Source: Bacteroidia bacterium (GTDB taxonomy: Bacteria; Bacteroidota; Bacteroidia; J057). Taken from it: a DNA stretch of 64,000 nt. The position numbers and the translations under genes were made by a program. Position 1 is the first letter of the stretch. Every line of letters begins with the position of its first letter. The DNA lies in contig JAWKNO010000003.1 in assembly GCA_041391665.1 (NCBI GenBank), forward strand, positions 806,001 to 870,000. Direction: 5' to 3'. This document shows positions 1 to 9,152 of this stretch, piece by piece. Under the pieces are notes generated by a model. It did not search any database, was not told the origin of the DNA, and saw nothing but the letters and a program-made list of their open reading frames with translations.

Positions 1-179
1 GGGCTACGCCTTTCATCTGCGAGTTGCCTGTCGTTATTTTTTCTTCTACCTTCAATGAAGCTGCCATCCATCAGTGTTATGAATTGGGGGCAAACAGCTT
101 TGTACAAAAGCCTATAGATTTTTTTGAATTTGCGGGAATACTGGAGGGAATCATTCGTTTTTGGATCTCAACTGAGTAA
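1..179 (+). CDS. Response regulator receiver domain, C-terminal fragment (5' end outside window)
   Basis: Reading in frame from base 3 gives about 58 codons ending in TAA at 177-179. The peptide has the last third of a CheY-like receiver fold: a hydrophobic strand (LPVVIFSST) ending in the conserved Ser/Thr, a helix with YELGANSF, then the invariant Lys-Pro (VQKP) followed by a final amphipathic helix. Receiver domains take phosphate on an Asp that would lie upstream of the window. The protein stops right after the receiver domain, so if there is an output domain it is N-terminal; more likely this is a stand-alone receiver. The fragment is too short to assign a partner kinase. Confidence 0.8.
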   Translation, partial: ATPFICELPVVIFSSTFNEAAIHQCYELGANSFVQKPIDFFEFAGILEGIIRFWISTE

Positions 180-377
180 AACACCTTTTACTGTAGCTAT
201 GATTTGTTTCATTAAATAGCAGATGGTACACGGGTTACCTATGCAAAAACCCCAAGGATTACCTGCAACCCATTATGCCGATAATGATGATAATAAAATC
301 AAGCTTTGTGGAGCTGAAATCGAAGATACAGCGGTTTAGGCTGGGGAAAATTCAAAATATCGGGAATGCCCGTTATC

Positions 378-2417
378 TTAAATTTTTTCAGGAACTGCGA
401 TATGCCTCACCTTGCGTTTTCGCAGTACTTTCTTCACAGGAGCCGTGGTACCAAACAGGCAATATTCATGATTGACGCGAAGCAATTCAGCCACACTCCA
501 TGCCTGGGCAAAACAGCCACGGGCGATATGCGGGCTATTTCCATCAAAAATTTCAGAAACAGAGCTGATGCAGCCTTCTCTCAGGTGTTCGTCCATATTG
601 AGAAACAACGCCCGGGCTTCCTCTTTTCCCGCCAGCCCCTTGATTTTGACTAAAGCATCAATATAAGGTCCCATAAGCCATCCCCATACCGTTCCCTGAT
701 GATAGGCCCCGTCACGGGTCATGAGGTCGCCCTGATATTTACCCTGGTATTTCGTATCCCCATCGGAAAGACTTCTCAACCCTCTGGGGGTAAGTAATTC
801 TTCCTCCACCACTTTGAGGATCTGATAGGATTTTGCATTACTCATCAGCGGGAAGGGCAGGCTGATGGCAAATATCTGATTAGGTCTTACGGCCTCATCG
901 CGAATATCTTTATCGATATAATCATATAGACAGCCTTTTTCCTGGTTCCAGAACTGAATTTGAAACTGTCTTTTTATTTGTTTGGCTTTTCGGGAAGCAT
1001 TACCGGCTATGGCTTTATTTCCGGCTAGCGTATTGAGATAAGAAAATATTTCCCAGGCATTATACCAGAGTGCATTGATCTCTACTGCTTTTCCCATTCG
1101 GGGAGTAACTACCCATTCTCCACATTTGGCATCCATCCAGGTAAGCTGTACACCACCAATACCGCCACAAAGGAGGCCATCTTCATCTGTATGAATATTA
1201 TAGCGAGTACCTTTTTCGTGCCAGTGGAGAATATCTGACAGCACAGGCATGATCTCATGTTCTACAAAGTCCCTGTCGCCCGACTCAAGCAAGTACTTAT
1301 ATACTGCGATAAAAAACCATAAAGTCGCGTCGATGGTATTGTACACAGGATTTTCTCCTTTTTCCGGGAAGCGATTGGGAATCATTCCAGAATCCACCTC
1401 CCTGGCGTAGGCCCGAAGGATCTGTCTGGCTTCTTCATGTCTTCCATTGGCAAGGCAGATGCCCGGCAGGGAGATCATAGTATCTCTGCCCCAGTCACAG
1501 AACCACGGGTAGCCAGCAATGATGCTTTTTCCGCCTTCTCCCCTTTCCACCAGAAACTGGTCTGCTGCAAGGGTAAGAGACTGGAGCATCGGAGAGGGAG
1601 AGCCTACTGTTTTTATCAGTTTCTGCCTTCTCAGTTTTTCTATCTCAAAAAGTGCCCAGGGGTCGCGGCCCTGAGGGTTTTCGGTAGAAACAATCAGGCC
1701 AACTTTTGAACCCGCTTCCATGGGAATATACAACTTCCCGGGGCTGAACAAATCTTCATGCGCTTCTTCGCCGCGCTTTTGCTCTTCCACATATTCAAAC
1801 TGGTAGTACCAGTCAGGCACATGCTCGTAATGTCCACCAGGAGCTGATATAAAAATTTCAGGCGCATCAGGATAAGATCGGGTACGCATGACCTCATTTT
1901 CAAATATCGCAACAGGGTTAATCCTGTGATTGAAATGAGACAACTCATGATGGCCTCTGGCACCGAGCAAAGGTTTTAGCTCAAGCGTAAAATTTTTATT
2001 CGCTTTCAGCACTTCATACAAAACCAGTACGGTATTTTCTCCATGCAAAGCGACAATGGTTTTGCGCATTTCAATCCCATTGGTCTGATAGAGAAATTCT
2101 GGAAACAGATCCCGTTTAAATTCTTTTTGAAAGATATAACCTGTAGGGTAAATCGTTCCCCGGTACTTATTGCTACTGAGGTGGTAGACCTTATCACCCG
2201 CGATCACCTTGTCTTCGAGTTTTGAGACCATCACCATCCTGCCGACCGGAGGGCGGGTAGCCGCAACCAGTAAACCATGATATCTACGCGTATTCGCATT
2301 AATCACTGTTGAGCAGGAGTAACCGCCAAGACCATTTGTTTCCAGCCATTCATATTGAATAGCTTTTTCAAAACGATTTAGAACGGCACCATCGATAGAA
2401 ATCATTTGGACAGACAT
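378..2417 (-). CDS. Glycogen debranching enzyme (amylo-alpha-1,6-glucosidase family)
   Basis: This 679-residue cytoplasmic enzyme should hydrolyse alpha-1,6 branch points in glycogen or related alpha-glucans. The N-terminal part carries the family start ETNGLGGYSCSTV and RRYHGLLVAA (bacterial/archaeal GDE N-terminal beta-sandwich domain). The C-terminal half is the (alpha/alpha)6 barrel, with FCDWGRDTMISLPG, a region expected to hold catalytic acids, then IPNRFPEKG, NTIDATLWF and YHQGTVWGW. The length fits the archaeal/bacterial single-activity debranching family rather than the long eukaryotic bifunctional enzyme. There is no signal peptide. The gene is monocistronic as far as can be seen, with 348 bp of open space upstream. 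The start ATG at 2417 gives the expected family N-terminus. Confidence 0.93.
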   Translation of the reverse strand: MSVQMISIDGAVLNRFEKAIQYEWLETNGLGGYSCSTVINANTRRYHGLLVAATRPPVGRMVMVSKLEDKVIAGDKVYHLSSNKYRGTIYPTGYIFQKEFKRDLFPEFLYQTNGIEMRKTIVALHGENTVLVLYEVLKANKNFTLELKPLLGARGHHELSHFNHRINPVAIFENEVMRTRSYPDAPEIFISAPGGHYEHVPDWYYQFEYVEEQKRGEEAHEDLFSPGKLYIPMEAGSKVGLIVSTENPQGRDPWALFEIEKLRRQKLIKTVGSPSPMLQSLTLAADQFLVERGEGGKSIIAGYPWFCDWGRDTMISLPGICLANGRHEEARQILRAYAREVDSGMIPNRFPEKGENPVYNTIDATLWFFIAVYKYLLESGDRDFVEHEIMPVLSDILHWHEKGTRYNIHTDEDGLLCGGIGGVQLTWMDAKCGEWVVTPRMGKAVEINALWYNAWEIFSYLNTLAGNKAIAGNASRKAKQIKRQFQIQFWNQEKGCLYDYIDKDIRDEAVRPNQIFAISLPFPLMSNAKSYQILKVVEEELLTPRGLRSLSDGDTKYQGKYQGDLMTRDGAYHQGTVWGWLMGPYIDALVKIKGLAGKEEARALFLNMDEHLREGCISSVSEIFDGNSPHIARGCFAQAWSVAELLRVNHEYCLFGTTAPVKKVLRKRKVRHIAVPEKI

Positions 2418-2765
2418 TTAAACGATATTGGTATCCCGACTAAGGATAATGTAAACAGCAACCAGTACGAGTAGATTTGACTGTAAAATTCTCTGTTTCT
2501 CATGGCTTTCCATAGTGGGAATTCAGCCATATCTTACAATAATCGAATTAAACCAGCTGTCCTTTTAATACGAGAAATACCCACGGGAAGATCAATTTTT
2601 AAACAAAATTTTCAAATCCGATAATAATTTGCTCAAACAATAAACAATTTCTATCCTGATGAGGTTTAATTGTTGACGTCTGAAAACCGAAATCCGCAAA
2701 TAATGGCTCAAATATAACATGAGCCGGGAAATTTTTTTGCCTTTTGCGATTTTTTTTCTGGCCGG
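2418..2765. other. Intergenic region, no gene seen
   Basis: These 348 bases separate the debranching enzyme start from the serine hydrolase stop, both on the minus strand. Reading frames here are short or are run-ons of the neighbouring gene in other frames. The part near 2590-2760 is AT-rich with T runs. The debranching enzyme promoter should lie here, but I could not fix a convincing TTG/TAnnTTTG pair. Confidence 0.5.
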
Positions 2766-3965
2766 TCAAACAAAGTTTCCGACCCAACCATTTACAAACT
2801 TGTACACATACCAGAAGTTGAAGGGCTTCTGACGATTGTCGCGATTGCTTAAAATGATAATAGTAGTTTCTGCCTGCAAATCGCGGATAAAGCAGGTTCT
2901 GTATCCATGCCACCAGCCAAAATGATACACCAGATCGGGGAAAAACGGCTTCATTCGCCAGCCTAAGCCATAGTTGTGGTCTTTTTCCTCCGGGCTTCCG
3001 GGAAGGCATGATTCTGTAAGCCATCGCTGATCAAGCAGCTTACCTTCTGTCAATGCCCGGTCAAAACGGTACATATCCATAACCGTAGAATACACACCCT
3101 TATCGCCGAAAACGCCGTCGAGATAATCCCCTTCTATTTTCTGAAATCTGAAGCGGAGCCGCTGGTAACCATTGGTATGGTTTTCTTTCTGTGCCCGCTC
3201 GATATAATTGCACAGATAGGTATGTTCCATTCCGGCAGGGTTAAATATGCGCTCCTGCAGAAAATCGGCAAAAGTTTTTTTAGAAATATACTCGACCAAC
3301 GCTGCCAGAAAAACATAATTTGTATTGCAATACTCAAACTTTGTATCCGGTTGAAAATTTACGGCAGGCTTATGTTTGACGTAATAATCCATAACATCCA
3401 GGTAGTTCATGAATTTTCTTTTGTCCCATGAAGCATGCATCGCGCCCATATAGCGGGAAAGACCGGAGCGATGATTGAGCAAATGCCGGATGGTAATTTC
3501 TTCATAAGGAAAATCCGGTACATAATACCGAACCTTATCATCAATATCCAGCATGCCATCCTGCTGAAGAATCAGTATAGCTGTTGCGGTAAAAGTTTTG
3601 GAAACAGAAGCGAGTTGAAATTCAGATTCTGTAGTAAGCGATTCTTTGGTTGCCAGATCTGCGTAACCATATGCACCGGTATGAATCACCTTTCCTCTTT
3701 TGGCGATCAGTACAGTACCACTAAACTCCTTGTTCTTTTGCAGATCAAGAAACAGGCTGTCAATAGACCATGAATACGCCTCCTGAAACTTGTCCACCAC
3801 CGGTTCACCCGATCGATGGGTTGTATCCGGCTTTTGAATATTTGTTGTTCTGATATTTTTGGCCATCAACGAAGGGCCCATGAAAAGCTTTTTTTCAAAC
3901 AGGGACTTTCCGCATGACAAAGGGAGCAAGCATATGCCAATAAGAATAATAATGCGTTGAAACAT
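2766..3965 (-). CDS. Serine hydrolase, class C beta-lactamase/PBP-like lipoprotein
   Basis: The start chosen at 3965 gives a lipoprotein signal (MFQRIIILIGIC then lipobox LPLSC), so the 399-residue protein is probably anchored to a membrane facing the periplasm or surface. The fold is the penicillin-binding/beta-lactamase AmpC type. The catalytic SxxK is SVSK at about residues 120-123, the second motif is Y-C-N within EYCNTNY, and a His-Gly element (YHFGWWHGY) stands where the KTG-like third motif is expected. Proteins of this kind act as D-aminopeptidases, esterases or transpeptidase-like hydrolases more often than as true beta-lactamases, so the substrate is open. It lies between the debranching enzyme and yggS, with a gap of about 130 bp to yggS, and no functional link is evident. 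Confidence 0.87.
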   Translation of the reverse strand: MFQRIIILIGICLLPLSCGKSLFEKKLFMGPSLMAKNIRTTNIQKPDTTHRSGEPVVDKFQEAYSWSIDSLFLDLQKNKEFSGTVLIAKRGKVIHTGAYGYADLATKESLTTESEFQLASVSKTFTATAILILQQDGMLDIDDKVRYYVPDFPYEEITIRHLLNHRSGLSRYMGAMHASWDKRKFMNYLDVMDYYVKHKPAVNFQPDTKFEYCNTNYVFLAALVEYISKKTFADFLQERIFNPAGMEHTYLCNYIERAQKENHTNGYQRLRFRFQKIEGDYLDGVFGDKGVYSTVMDMYRFDRALTEGKLLDQRWLTESCLPGSPEEKDHNYGLGWRMKPFFPDLVYHFGWWHGYRTCFIRDLQAETTIIILSNRDNRQKPFNFWYVYKFVNGWVGNFV

Positions 3966-4096
3966 AATAACAGGTACAGATATAAGGCCATGCAAAACGC
4001 TTGTAAACTAAACTGTTTTCCTAAAAATCCAAGTGCAGAAAAGCCAAATATCCATCATCTGGAAAATATTTTCGCCATATATCAAGACTATTTGCC

Positions 4097-4777
4097 TTAT
4101 CTTTCGCCAAAAACCAAACTCCCCACTCTCACCATCGTTGCGCCTTCTTCAACCGCAACCTCAAAATCACCGGACATGCCCATTGACAGTATTTCCATTG
4201 ATATTCGGGGGTGAATTTCACTGGAAAAAAGTTGTGCGCCGTTTTTCAATCTTCTGAACTGACTGCGAATAACAGTCTCATCGTCGGTAAATTCGGCCAT
4301 TCCCATCAACCCCCGGATCATCACATGTGGATACTGGTCTATGTTGTGGAGAATTGATAAACATTCAGACTCATTCATTCCCGACTTTGATACTTCTTCA
4401 GAAATATTCAGTTGAAGCAAACAGGGTATTACCCGGTTATTTTTTTCAGCCTGCTGGTTAATTTCGTCCAATAATCGAGCCGAATCCACAGAATGAATCA
4501 AATAGATGAAAGGTGCAATATATTTGACCTTATTGCGCTGTAATGTACCGATCATATGCCAGCGGGCTTCCGGTAACAATGCCTGTTTTTCCCTCAACTC
4601 CTGAACCCGGTTTTCGCCAAAGTCTTTCTGTCCCAGCGAAAATGCCTCCCGGATCCTTTCAATCGGCTTGGTCTTGGATACTGCAATCAGGGTTACATCT
4701 CTCCCCTGCCGGCCAACCCTGGCTGCTGCCTGATCAATAGATGACCGTATTTCCTTTAAATTTTGTGCTATGCTCAT
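4097..4777 (-). CDS. yggS: YggS/PROSC family pyridoxal phosphate homeostasis protein
   Basis: This cytosolic PLP-binding protein with an alanine-racemase-like TIM barrel buffers free PLP and affects amino-acid and vitamin B6 balance; family members have no proven catalytic activity. I chose ATG 4777 (MSIAQNLKEIR) because it gives the family N-terminus and 226 residues. Longer versions start with an unrelated basic stretch that runs into the divergent gene's leader. The PLP lysine is in IAVSKTKP (about K35). Other signature segments are DFGENRVQEL, WHMIGTLQRNK, IHSVDS, LQLNISEE, GLMGMA and the C-terminal SMGMSGDFEVAVEEGATMVRVG, here split as SMGMSGDFE and GATMVRVGSLVFG. Everything the family needs is present. 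It is divergent from the lipoprotein gene at 4923. Confidence 0.95.
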   Translation of the reverse strand: MSIAQNLKEIRSSIDQAAARVGRQGRDVTLIAVSKTKPIERIREAFSLGQKDFGENRVQELREKQALLPEARWHMIGTLQRNKVKYIAPFIYLIHSVDSARLLDEINQQAEKNNRVIPCLLQLNISEEVSKSGMNESECLSILHNIDQYPHVMIRGLMGMAEFTDDETVIRSQFRRLKNGAQLFSSEIHPRISMEILSMGMSGDFEVAVEEGATMVRVGSLVFGER

Positions 4778-4922
4778 ACGTAAATCGTTTTTTCGCGATT
4801 TGGCTGTAAATTTCGTTGATTTTTTTATTCCATGCAGCATTTTCACCATTCCCTCCGTCAAGCAGGTAAATTATTCGATATCTATTATCTACAGGCTCAA
4901 TACATCAAATCAATCCATATCT

Positions 4923-6245
4923 ATGAAAAAGTTATTCACCCCGGCAATTGTTTTAGCCGCTCTGTTCAGTAGTTTTCTGAGTGGCTGTATTCAGGACAAA
5001 TGCGAGCAGACTGTTACCTACTATGCTTACGAACCTGTTTACAAAAGTTATGCAGAGATCCGTGCTTCTGTAAAAAGCGAAGCCGCACAGGATATCCTGG
5101 CACCAGGCAAAATGTATTTTAAAGATGCCTTGATCTTTATCAGTGAAGTCAATAAGGGTATCCATATCATCGACAATAACAATCCAGCCAACCCGCAAAA
5201 TATTGGCTTTATCAATATCCCCGGCAACCACGATCTGGCCATCAAAGGCAATATTCTGTATGCCGACAGTTATGTCGATTTGGTCGCAATTGATATTTCA
5301 AATCTGTCAGACGTCACAGTCCTTGACCGCGAGGAGAACGTTTTTCCTTACGGTTGGAATCATGATGGATTGTGGGCTGACCCTGACAGCGGTATTGCCG
5401 TTGACTGGATCGAGCAGGAGATCGTAGAAACAGTAGATTGCGGAAATAATGGAGGAGGTTTCGGACGCCCCAATATTTTCACCCGAAATGATGTACTGGC
5501 CTTTGGTGTACAGGATTTTGCTTCCAACAGCTCGATTAAAAACGAGGCTGCCGCCGGCGGAAACAGCGAAATCGGTGTAGGCGTAGGTGGCTCACTCGCC
5601 CGCTTTACCATCGTCAATGATTATCTTTACGCGGTTACCTGGACAGATCTGGAAGTATTCGATATCTCAGACCTTTCAAATCCGCGGGATCTTGGAGAAA
5701 CGCAGATTGGATGGGATATTGAAACCATATTCCCCAACAACAACCGCCTGTTTATTGGCTCTATGACCGGAATGTATATTTATTCGCTTGACAATCCGGT
5801 TACCCCAACTATGTTGTCCATGATTTCGCATGTGAGGAGCTGCGACCCGGTGGTAGTGGAAGGAAATTATGCATATGTAACGCTTAGAAATGGTAATGGC
5901 GATGTATGTAACGGCTTTACCAATCAACTAGACGTAATCAATATTTCGAATATCACCCAGCCCTACATTGAATATACCTACAGCATGACCAACCCCAGTG
6001 GACTTGGCATTCGCAATGGTGTGCTTTTTATTTGTGATGGCCCGTCAGGTTTAAAGGTGTATGACGCCAATGATGTAAGCAAGATCAACCAGAATCTTCT
6101 GGCTCAGTTTAGCGACATTCAGGTCATGGACGTCATTCCGTTGCACAACCTGCTCCTCGCCATCGGCGATGGTGGCCTGTATCAGTATGATTATTCTGAC
6201 CTGAAAGATATCAAGCTGATCAGTAAGATACCAGTAGGAAAATAA
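4923..6245 (+). CDS. LVIVD-repeat / beta-propeller surface lipoprotein
   Basis: The ATG at 4923 gives a lipoprotein signal peptide (MKKLFTPAIVLAALF, lipobox SGC at about residue 22), so the longer in-frame extension upstream is not needed. The mature part of about 420 residues is built from repeating strands of the type VxxIDISNLSDV, LEVFDISDLSNPRDLG, MYIYSLDNPVTP, LDVINISNITQP and LKVYDANDVSK. These are LVIVD-type blades that fold into a beta-propeller at the cell surface or in the periplasm. In Bacteroidota such proteins are widespread and of unknown ligand. It ends 1 base before the convergent fabH stop, with no terminator in between, so transcripts from the two strands probably overlap. 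Confidence 0.85.
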   Translation: MKKLFTPAIVLAALFSSFLSGCIQDKCEQTVTYYAYEPVYKSYAEIRASVKSEAAQDILAPGKMYFKDALIFISEVNKGIHIIDNNNPANPQNIGFINIPGNHDLAIKGNILYADSYVDLVAIDISNLSDVTVLDREENVFPYGWNHDGLWADPDSGIAVDWIEQEIVETVDCGNNGGGFGRPNIFTRNDVLAFGVQDFASNSSIKNEAAAGGNSEIGVGVGGSLARFTIVNDYLYAVTWTDLEVFDISDLSNPRDLGETQIGWDIETIFPNNNRLFIGSMTGMYIYSLDNPVTPTMLSMISHVRSCDPVVVEGNYAYVTLRNGNGDVCNGFTNQLDVINISNITQPYIEYTYSMTNPSGLGIRNGVLFICDGPSGLKVYDANDVSKINQNLLAQFSDIQVMDVIPLHNLLLAIGDGGLYQYDYSDLKDIKLISKIPVGK

Positions 6246-6246
6246 C

Positions 6247-7251
6247 CTACCAGCGAATCAGGGCAGAAGCCCAGGTAAAACCACTTCCGAAGGCGGCCAG
6301 GCATACCAGGTCGCCTTCTTTTATTTTGCCGAGTTCCCACGCTTCATTCAGCGCGATGGGAATAGAAGCCGCAGTAGTATTGCCATACTTCTGGATATTG
6401 TTGTGGACTTTTTCTTCAGGAAGCCCCAGGGTGCGTCTTACCGCTTCTGCTATGCGAAGATTTGCCTGGTGTGGGATAAACATATCGATATCTTGCGGGG
6501 TATATCCGGTTTTACTTAGTGCCTCCATAATCACCTCCGGAAACTTTTCTACGGCAAACTTGAAGACATATTTGCCATTCATTACAGGATAGATCGCACG
6601 GCTGTCGATCATTTCGTGGGTGATATGCCGGGGCTGGTGGCCAGAAGGTGTGAGCACAGCCAGACGCTCGGCATGTTCGCCGTCGGCGTGAAGATGAGTG
6701 GTAAGAATCCCCTTTCCTTCTTCTTCTGTTGCCTGAAGCACCACGGCTCCGGCGCCATCCCCAAACAGCACGGTTACGTCTCGTCCTTCATTAGAAAAAT
6801 CCAGCCCGGAAGAATGGATTTCGCTACCGATCATCAGCACATTTTTGTACATCCCGGTTTTGATAAACTGGTCTGCAATGGAAAGCCCGTAAATAAATCC
6901 CGAACACTGGCACCTGATGTCAAGCGCCGGAGTACCTTTGGTATTTAAACCAAGTTCCCGCTGCACCAGTACACCTGAACCGGGAAACATGTAGTCAGGG
7001 TTGAGTGTGGCAAAAATGATAAAATCTATATCTTCCGGCTGTAGCCCGGCTCTTTCGATCGCCATTCGTGCCGCGCGGGTTCCCATATTTGCGACGGTAT
7101 CTTCTCCCGGAGTAAAATACCTTCTCTGCACAATTCCCGAACGCTCCTGAATCCATTCATCAGAAGTATCAAATCGCTGGGAGAGGTCGTGGTTGGTCAC
7201 CACATTTTCAGGTACGTAGTAGCCGATTCCGGCAATTTTTGCGTGTGTCAT
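6247..7251 (-). CDS. fabH: 3-oxoacyl-ACP synthase III (FabH family, KASIII)
   Basis: This cytosolic enzyme condenses an acyl-CoA starter with malonyl-ACP to start fatty-acid synthesis. The thiolase-fold protein is 334 residues, the usual size. The Cys-His-Asn triad is visible: C116 in RCQCSGF, H261 in IPHQANLR and N291 in KYGNTTAAS. The N-terminus (IAGIGYYVPENVVTN, DEWIQERSGI) and the C-terminal GSGFTWASALIRW are typical. The start codon overlaps the stop of the upstream T9SS protein in an ATGA arrangement (7248-7251), so translation is probably coupled. That is an unusual partner, because fabH normally sits with rpmF, plsX or other fab genes. A housekeeping FabH or an OleA/FabH2-like paralogue are both possible. 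Confidence 0.93.
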   Translation of the reverse strand: MTHAKIAGIGYYVPENVVTNHDLSQRFDTSDEWIQERSGIVQRRYFTPGEDTVANMGTRAARMAIERAGLQPEDIDFIIFATLNPDYMFPGSGVLVQRELGLNTKGTPALDIRCQCSGFIYGLSIADQFIKTGMYKNVLMIGSEIHSSGLDFSNEGRDVTVLFGDGAGAVVLQATEEEGKGILTTHLHADGEHAERLAVLTPSGHQPRHITHEMIDSRAIYPVMNGKYVFKFAVEKFPEVIMEALSKTGYTPQDIDMFIPHQANLRIAEAVRRTLGLPEEKVHNNIQKYGNTTAASIPIALNEAWELGKIKEGDLVCLAAFGSGFTWASALIRW

Positions 7252-9005
7252 TGCTTAATCACTTTTCTGATTATACTTTCCTTCCCTTCCTTCAACCTAA
7301 GGATAAACACACCGGCAGGTAATGTGCGGGTAGCGGTAGTCCAAACAGATGTTCCAGGGGGAAATAAACGGTTTTCACTGAGGAGTAATTTACCAGTAAT
7401 ATCGGTAATTTCCAGAGAAACTATTGATTCTGTTTTTACACTAAACCGTATTTCCAATTGTTCATTAAAAGGCATAGGACTCAGGTCATGTAAATTGAAC
7501 GCCAGCGAAGCCCTGTCAACCTGTACAATTTCTGATGCAAAGTGATTTCCATCTATATCCACTGCCTGAAGGCGGTAATAGGAAAGCCCCTGCGGTGCGG
7601 CTTCGTCCACAAACCGGTAGGCGTTGGATGATGAAACGAAGACATCTCCAATCGCCAAAAACTCCCTGCCATCCCGGCTTCTTTCCACTACAAAATATTT
7701 ACTCGTTCCGGCCTTTGTCTCCCAGACAAGTATATTGTTGATTCCTTCACCAAATCCCTGGAAATAGCTAAACGCTACGGGTAACACAGGATTGATAATG
7801 CTTCGTGTAAGAATCATATCAAATGTACAACCTGCGCCCTTGATACCGTCGATAATGATGGTATAAGTAGTCCCATTATTCAGGGTCAGTGGCCCAAAAA
7901 CCCCATCTGCCGAAGGAAAATTATTCTGCTGCCCAATATTGCCACAGGTATAATTCAGCGAATTGTCCAATAAAATCGCCGTATTTTTTGCATCTGTCGG
8001 ATCAAACACATCGGATACCATCACCGTAAGGGAATCAGGCCCCGCATCAGGACAATCCATATTGCCAATATGCAGATACCAGTCATCATTTTGAGGAGTA
8101 ACCGGAGGGTCAAACTGGAAAAATACGCTATTGTCGAGCGATTCATTCAGGCCTGTACAGCGAAATATTCTTGCGCCTGTACCTGCCAAAAAGATATCTC
8201 CGATAGAACCATCGGTAAAGCAGGTAACATCATTATCGATAAAGTGGTCTTCTGTATTGGGTCCGCCACATTCATTTTGCATTCTTTGTTTGGTTGCACA
8301 AATGGTCGTACCACTGATGGCATCGGTCCAGCTTCCCGACCCTCCCGCAGCAGAGTTTGAATCGATACCGTTGCCGGAAGTCATGGTTGTCGGGCTGGAG
8401 GCGCGGTCATTTGCGGGTGGATTGCAGGTTGAAACGAGCTGGGTACAAATGGAGACTGTACCACCTGTTCCGGTAACCCTTTCAAGCAGAAGGTAGTAGG
8501 TTCCGGATCCATCCATGCCGCGCGCGTTGAGCGTAACGTTAAACCCACCGGTAGTCACGGCCCAACAGCCCGAATAGCGAAGTGTGAATGCCTGCGAATT
8601 GGTATTAATCCATGCACAGGGATCGCCGTTTCCGCTGTCTTTGGACTCAGCGTACAGCAAATAGTAACGAACCTCTGCATTTGCTGCAAAATTAAAACTC
8701 AGCTCAAAATCCACATTATACTGGTCTGTGGGGTTGTTGATATCATTGGGATCGTACTGAAACCAGAGGTCCTGAGAGCAGGTAGCCTGGTTGGTACAGC
8801 CTGCAGGAGTATAGTTGAACAAATTGGAGCAGGCTGTCGCGAATGTCCCGACTACCGGGGTAGCGCAACTGTAAGGAGCCGCAGGCGTCACTACGGTAAG
8901 ACCAATCGCTGTAGAACAGTCATTCGCGCTGAGATCAGCGAGGAAGAACAAAAATATGCCTGAAAAAGCGATTACTTTTTGCAAGTTATGCCAACTTTCT
9001 TTCAT
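7248..9005 (-). CDS. Type IX secretion-exported protein with C-terminal sorting domain
   Basis: The start at 9005 (MKESWHNLQK) gives a signal peptide with core VIAFSGIFLFFLADLSA, and a mature protein rich in Cys, Asn, Thr and Gly. Two similar beta-sandwich-like repeats occupy roughly residues 30-400; both contain STFDMIL/ TYYLLLERV-like strands ending with aromatic-rich edges. After a segment reading LPVAFSYFQGF, common ahead of T9SS tails, comes a fibronectin-like linker (ILVWETKAGTSKYFVVERS) and the final sorting domain of about 80 residues (LSPMPFNEQLEIRFS, LEITDITGKLL, LPAGVFILRLK). The family tail normally sends proteins across the outer membrane through T9SS, and the tail is then removed or replaced by an anchor. 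The cargo function is unknown. Its stop overlaps the fabH start. Confidence 0.82.
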   Translation of the reverse strand: MKESWHNLQKVIAFSGIFLFFLADLSANDCSTAIGLTVVTPAAPYSCATPVVGTFATACSNLFNYTPAGCTNQATCSQDLWFQYDPNDINNPTDQYNVDFELSFNFAANAEVRYYLLYAESKDSGNGDPCAWINTNSQAFTLRYSGCWAVTTGGFNVTLNARGMDGSGTYYLLLERVTGTGGTVSICTQLVSTCNPPANDRASSPTTMTSGNGIDSNSAAGGSGSWTDAISGTTICATKQRMQNECGGPNTEDHFIDNDVTCFTDGSIGDIFLAGTGARIFRCTGLNESLDNSVFFQFDPPVTPQNDDWYLHIGNMDCPDAGPDSLTVMVSDVFDPTDAKNTAILLDNSLNYTCGNIGQQNNFPSADGVFGPLTLNNGTTYTIIIDGIKGAGCTFDMILTRSIINPVLPVAFSYFQGFGEGINNILVWETKAGTSKYFVVERSRDGREFLAIGDVFVSSSNAYRFVDEAAPQGLSYYRLQAVDIDGNHFASEIVQVDRASLAFNLHDLSPMPFNEQLEIRFSVKTESIVSLEITDITGKLLLSENRLFPPGTSVWTTATRTLPAGVFILRLKEGKESIIRKVIKQ

Positions 9006-9152
9006 AGTTGTTTGGGTATATTTCTTTGGGAAAAGCTTAATAACACAGGATTTCAAGCCTGAAATTTAAAGATTCCCTGACGAAATAAGAAATTTATTAC
9101 AAGTATTGAAATACTTTATGTACCAACTGCGAAAGTAGGTTTGTGAACCGGA

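Noticed and set aside
2599..3024. A 141-codon minus-strand frame overlapping the serine hydrolase end
   Set aside because: It is in a different frame of the real gene's 3' end and continues into AT-rich spacer; the serine hydrolase motifs lie in the other frame.
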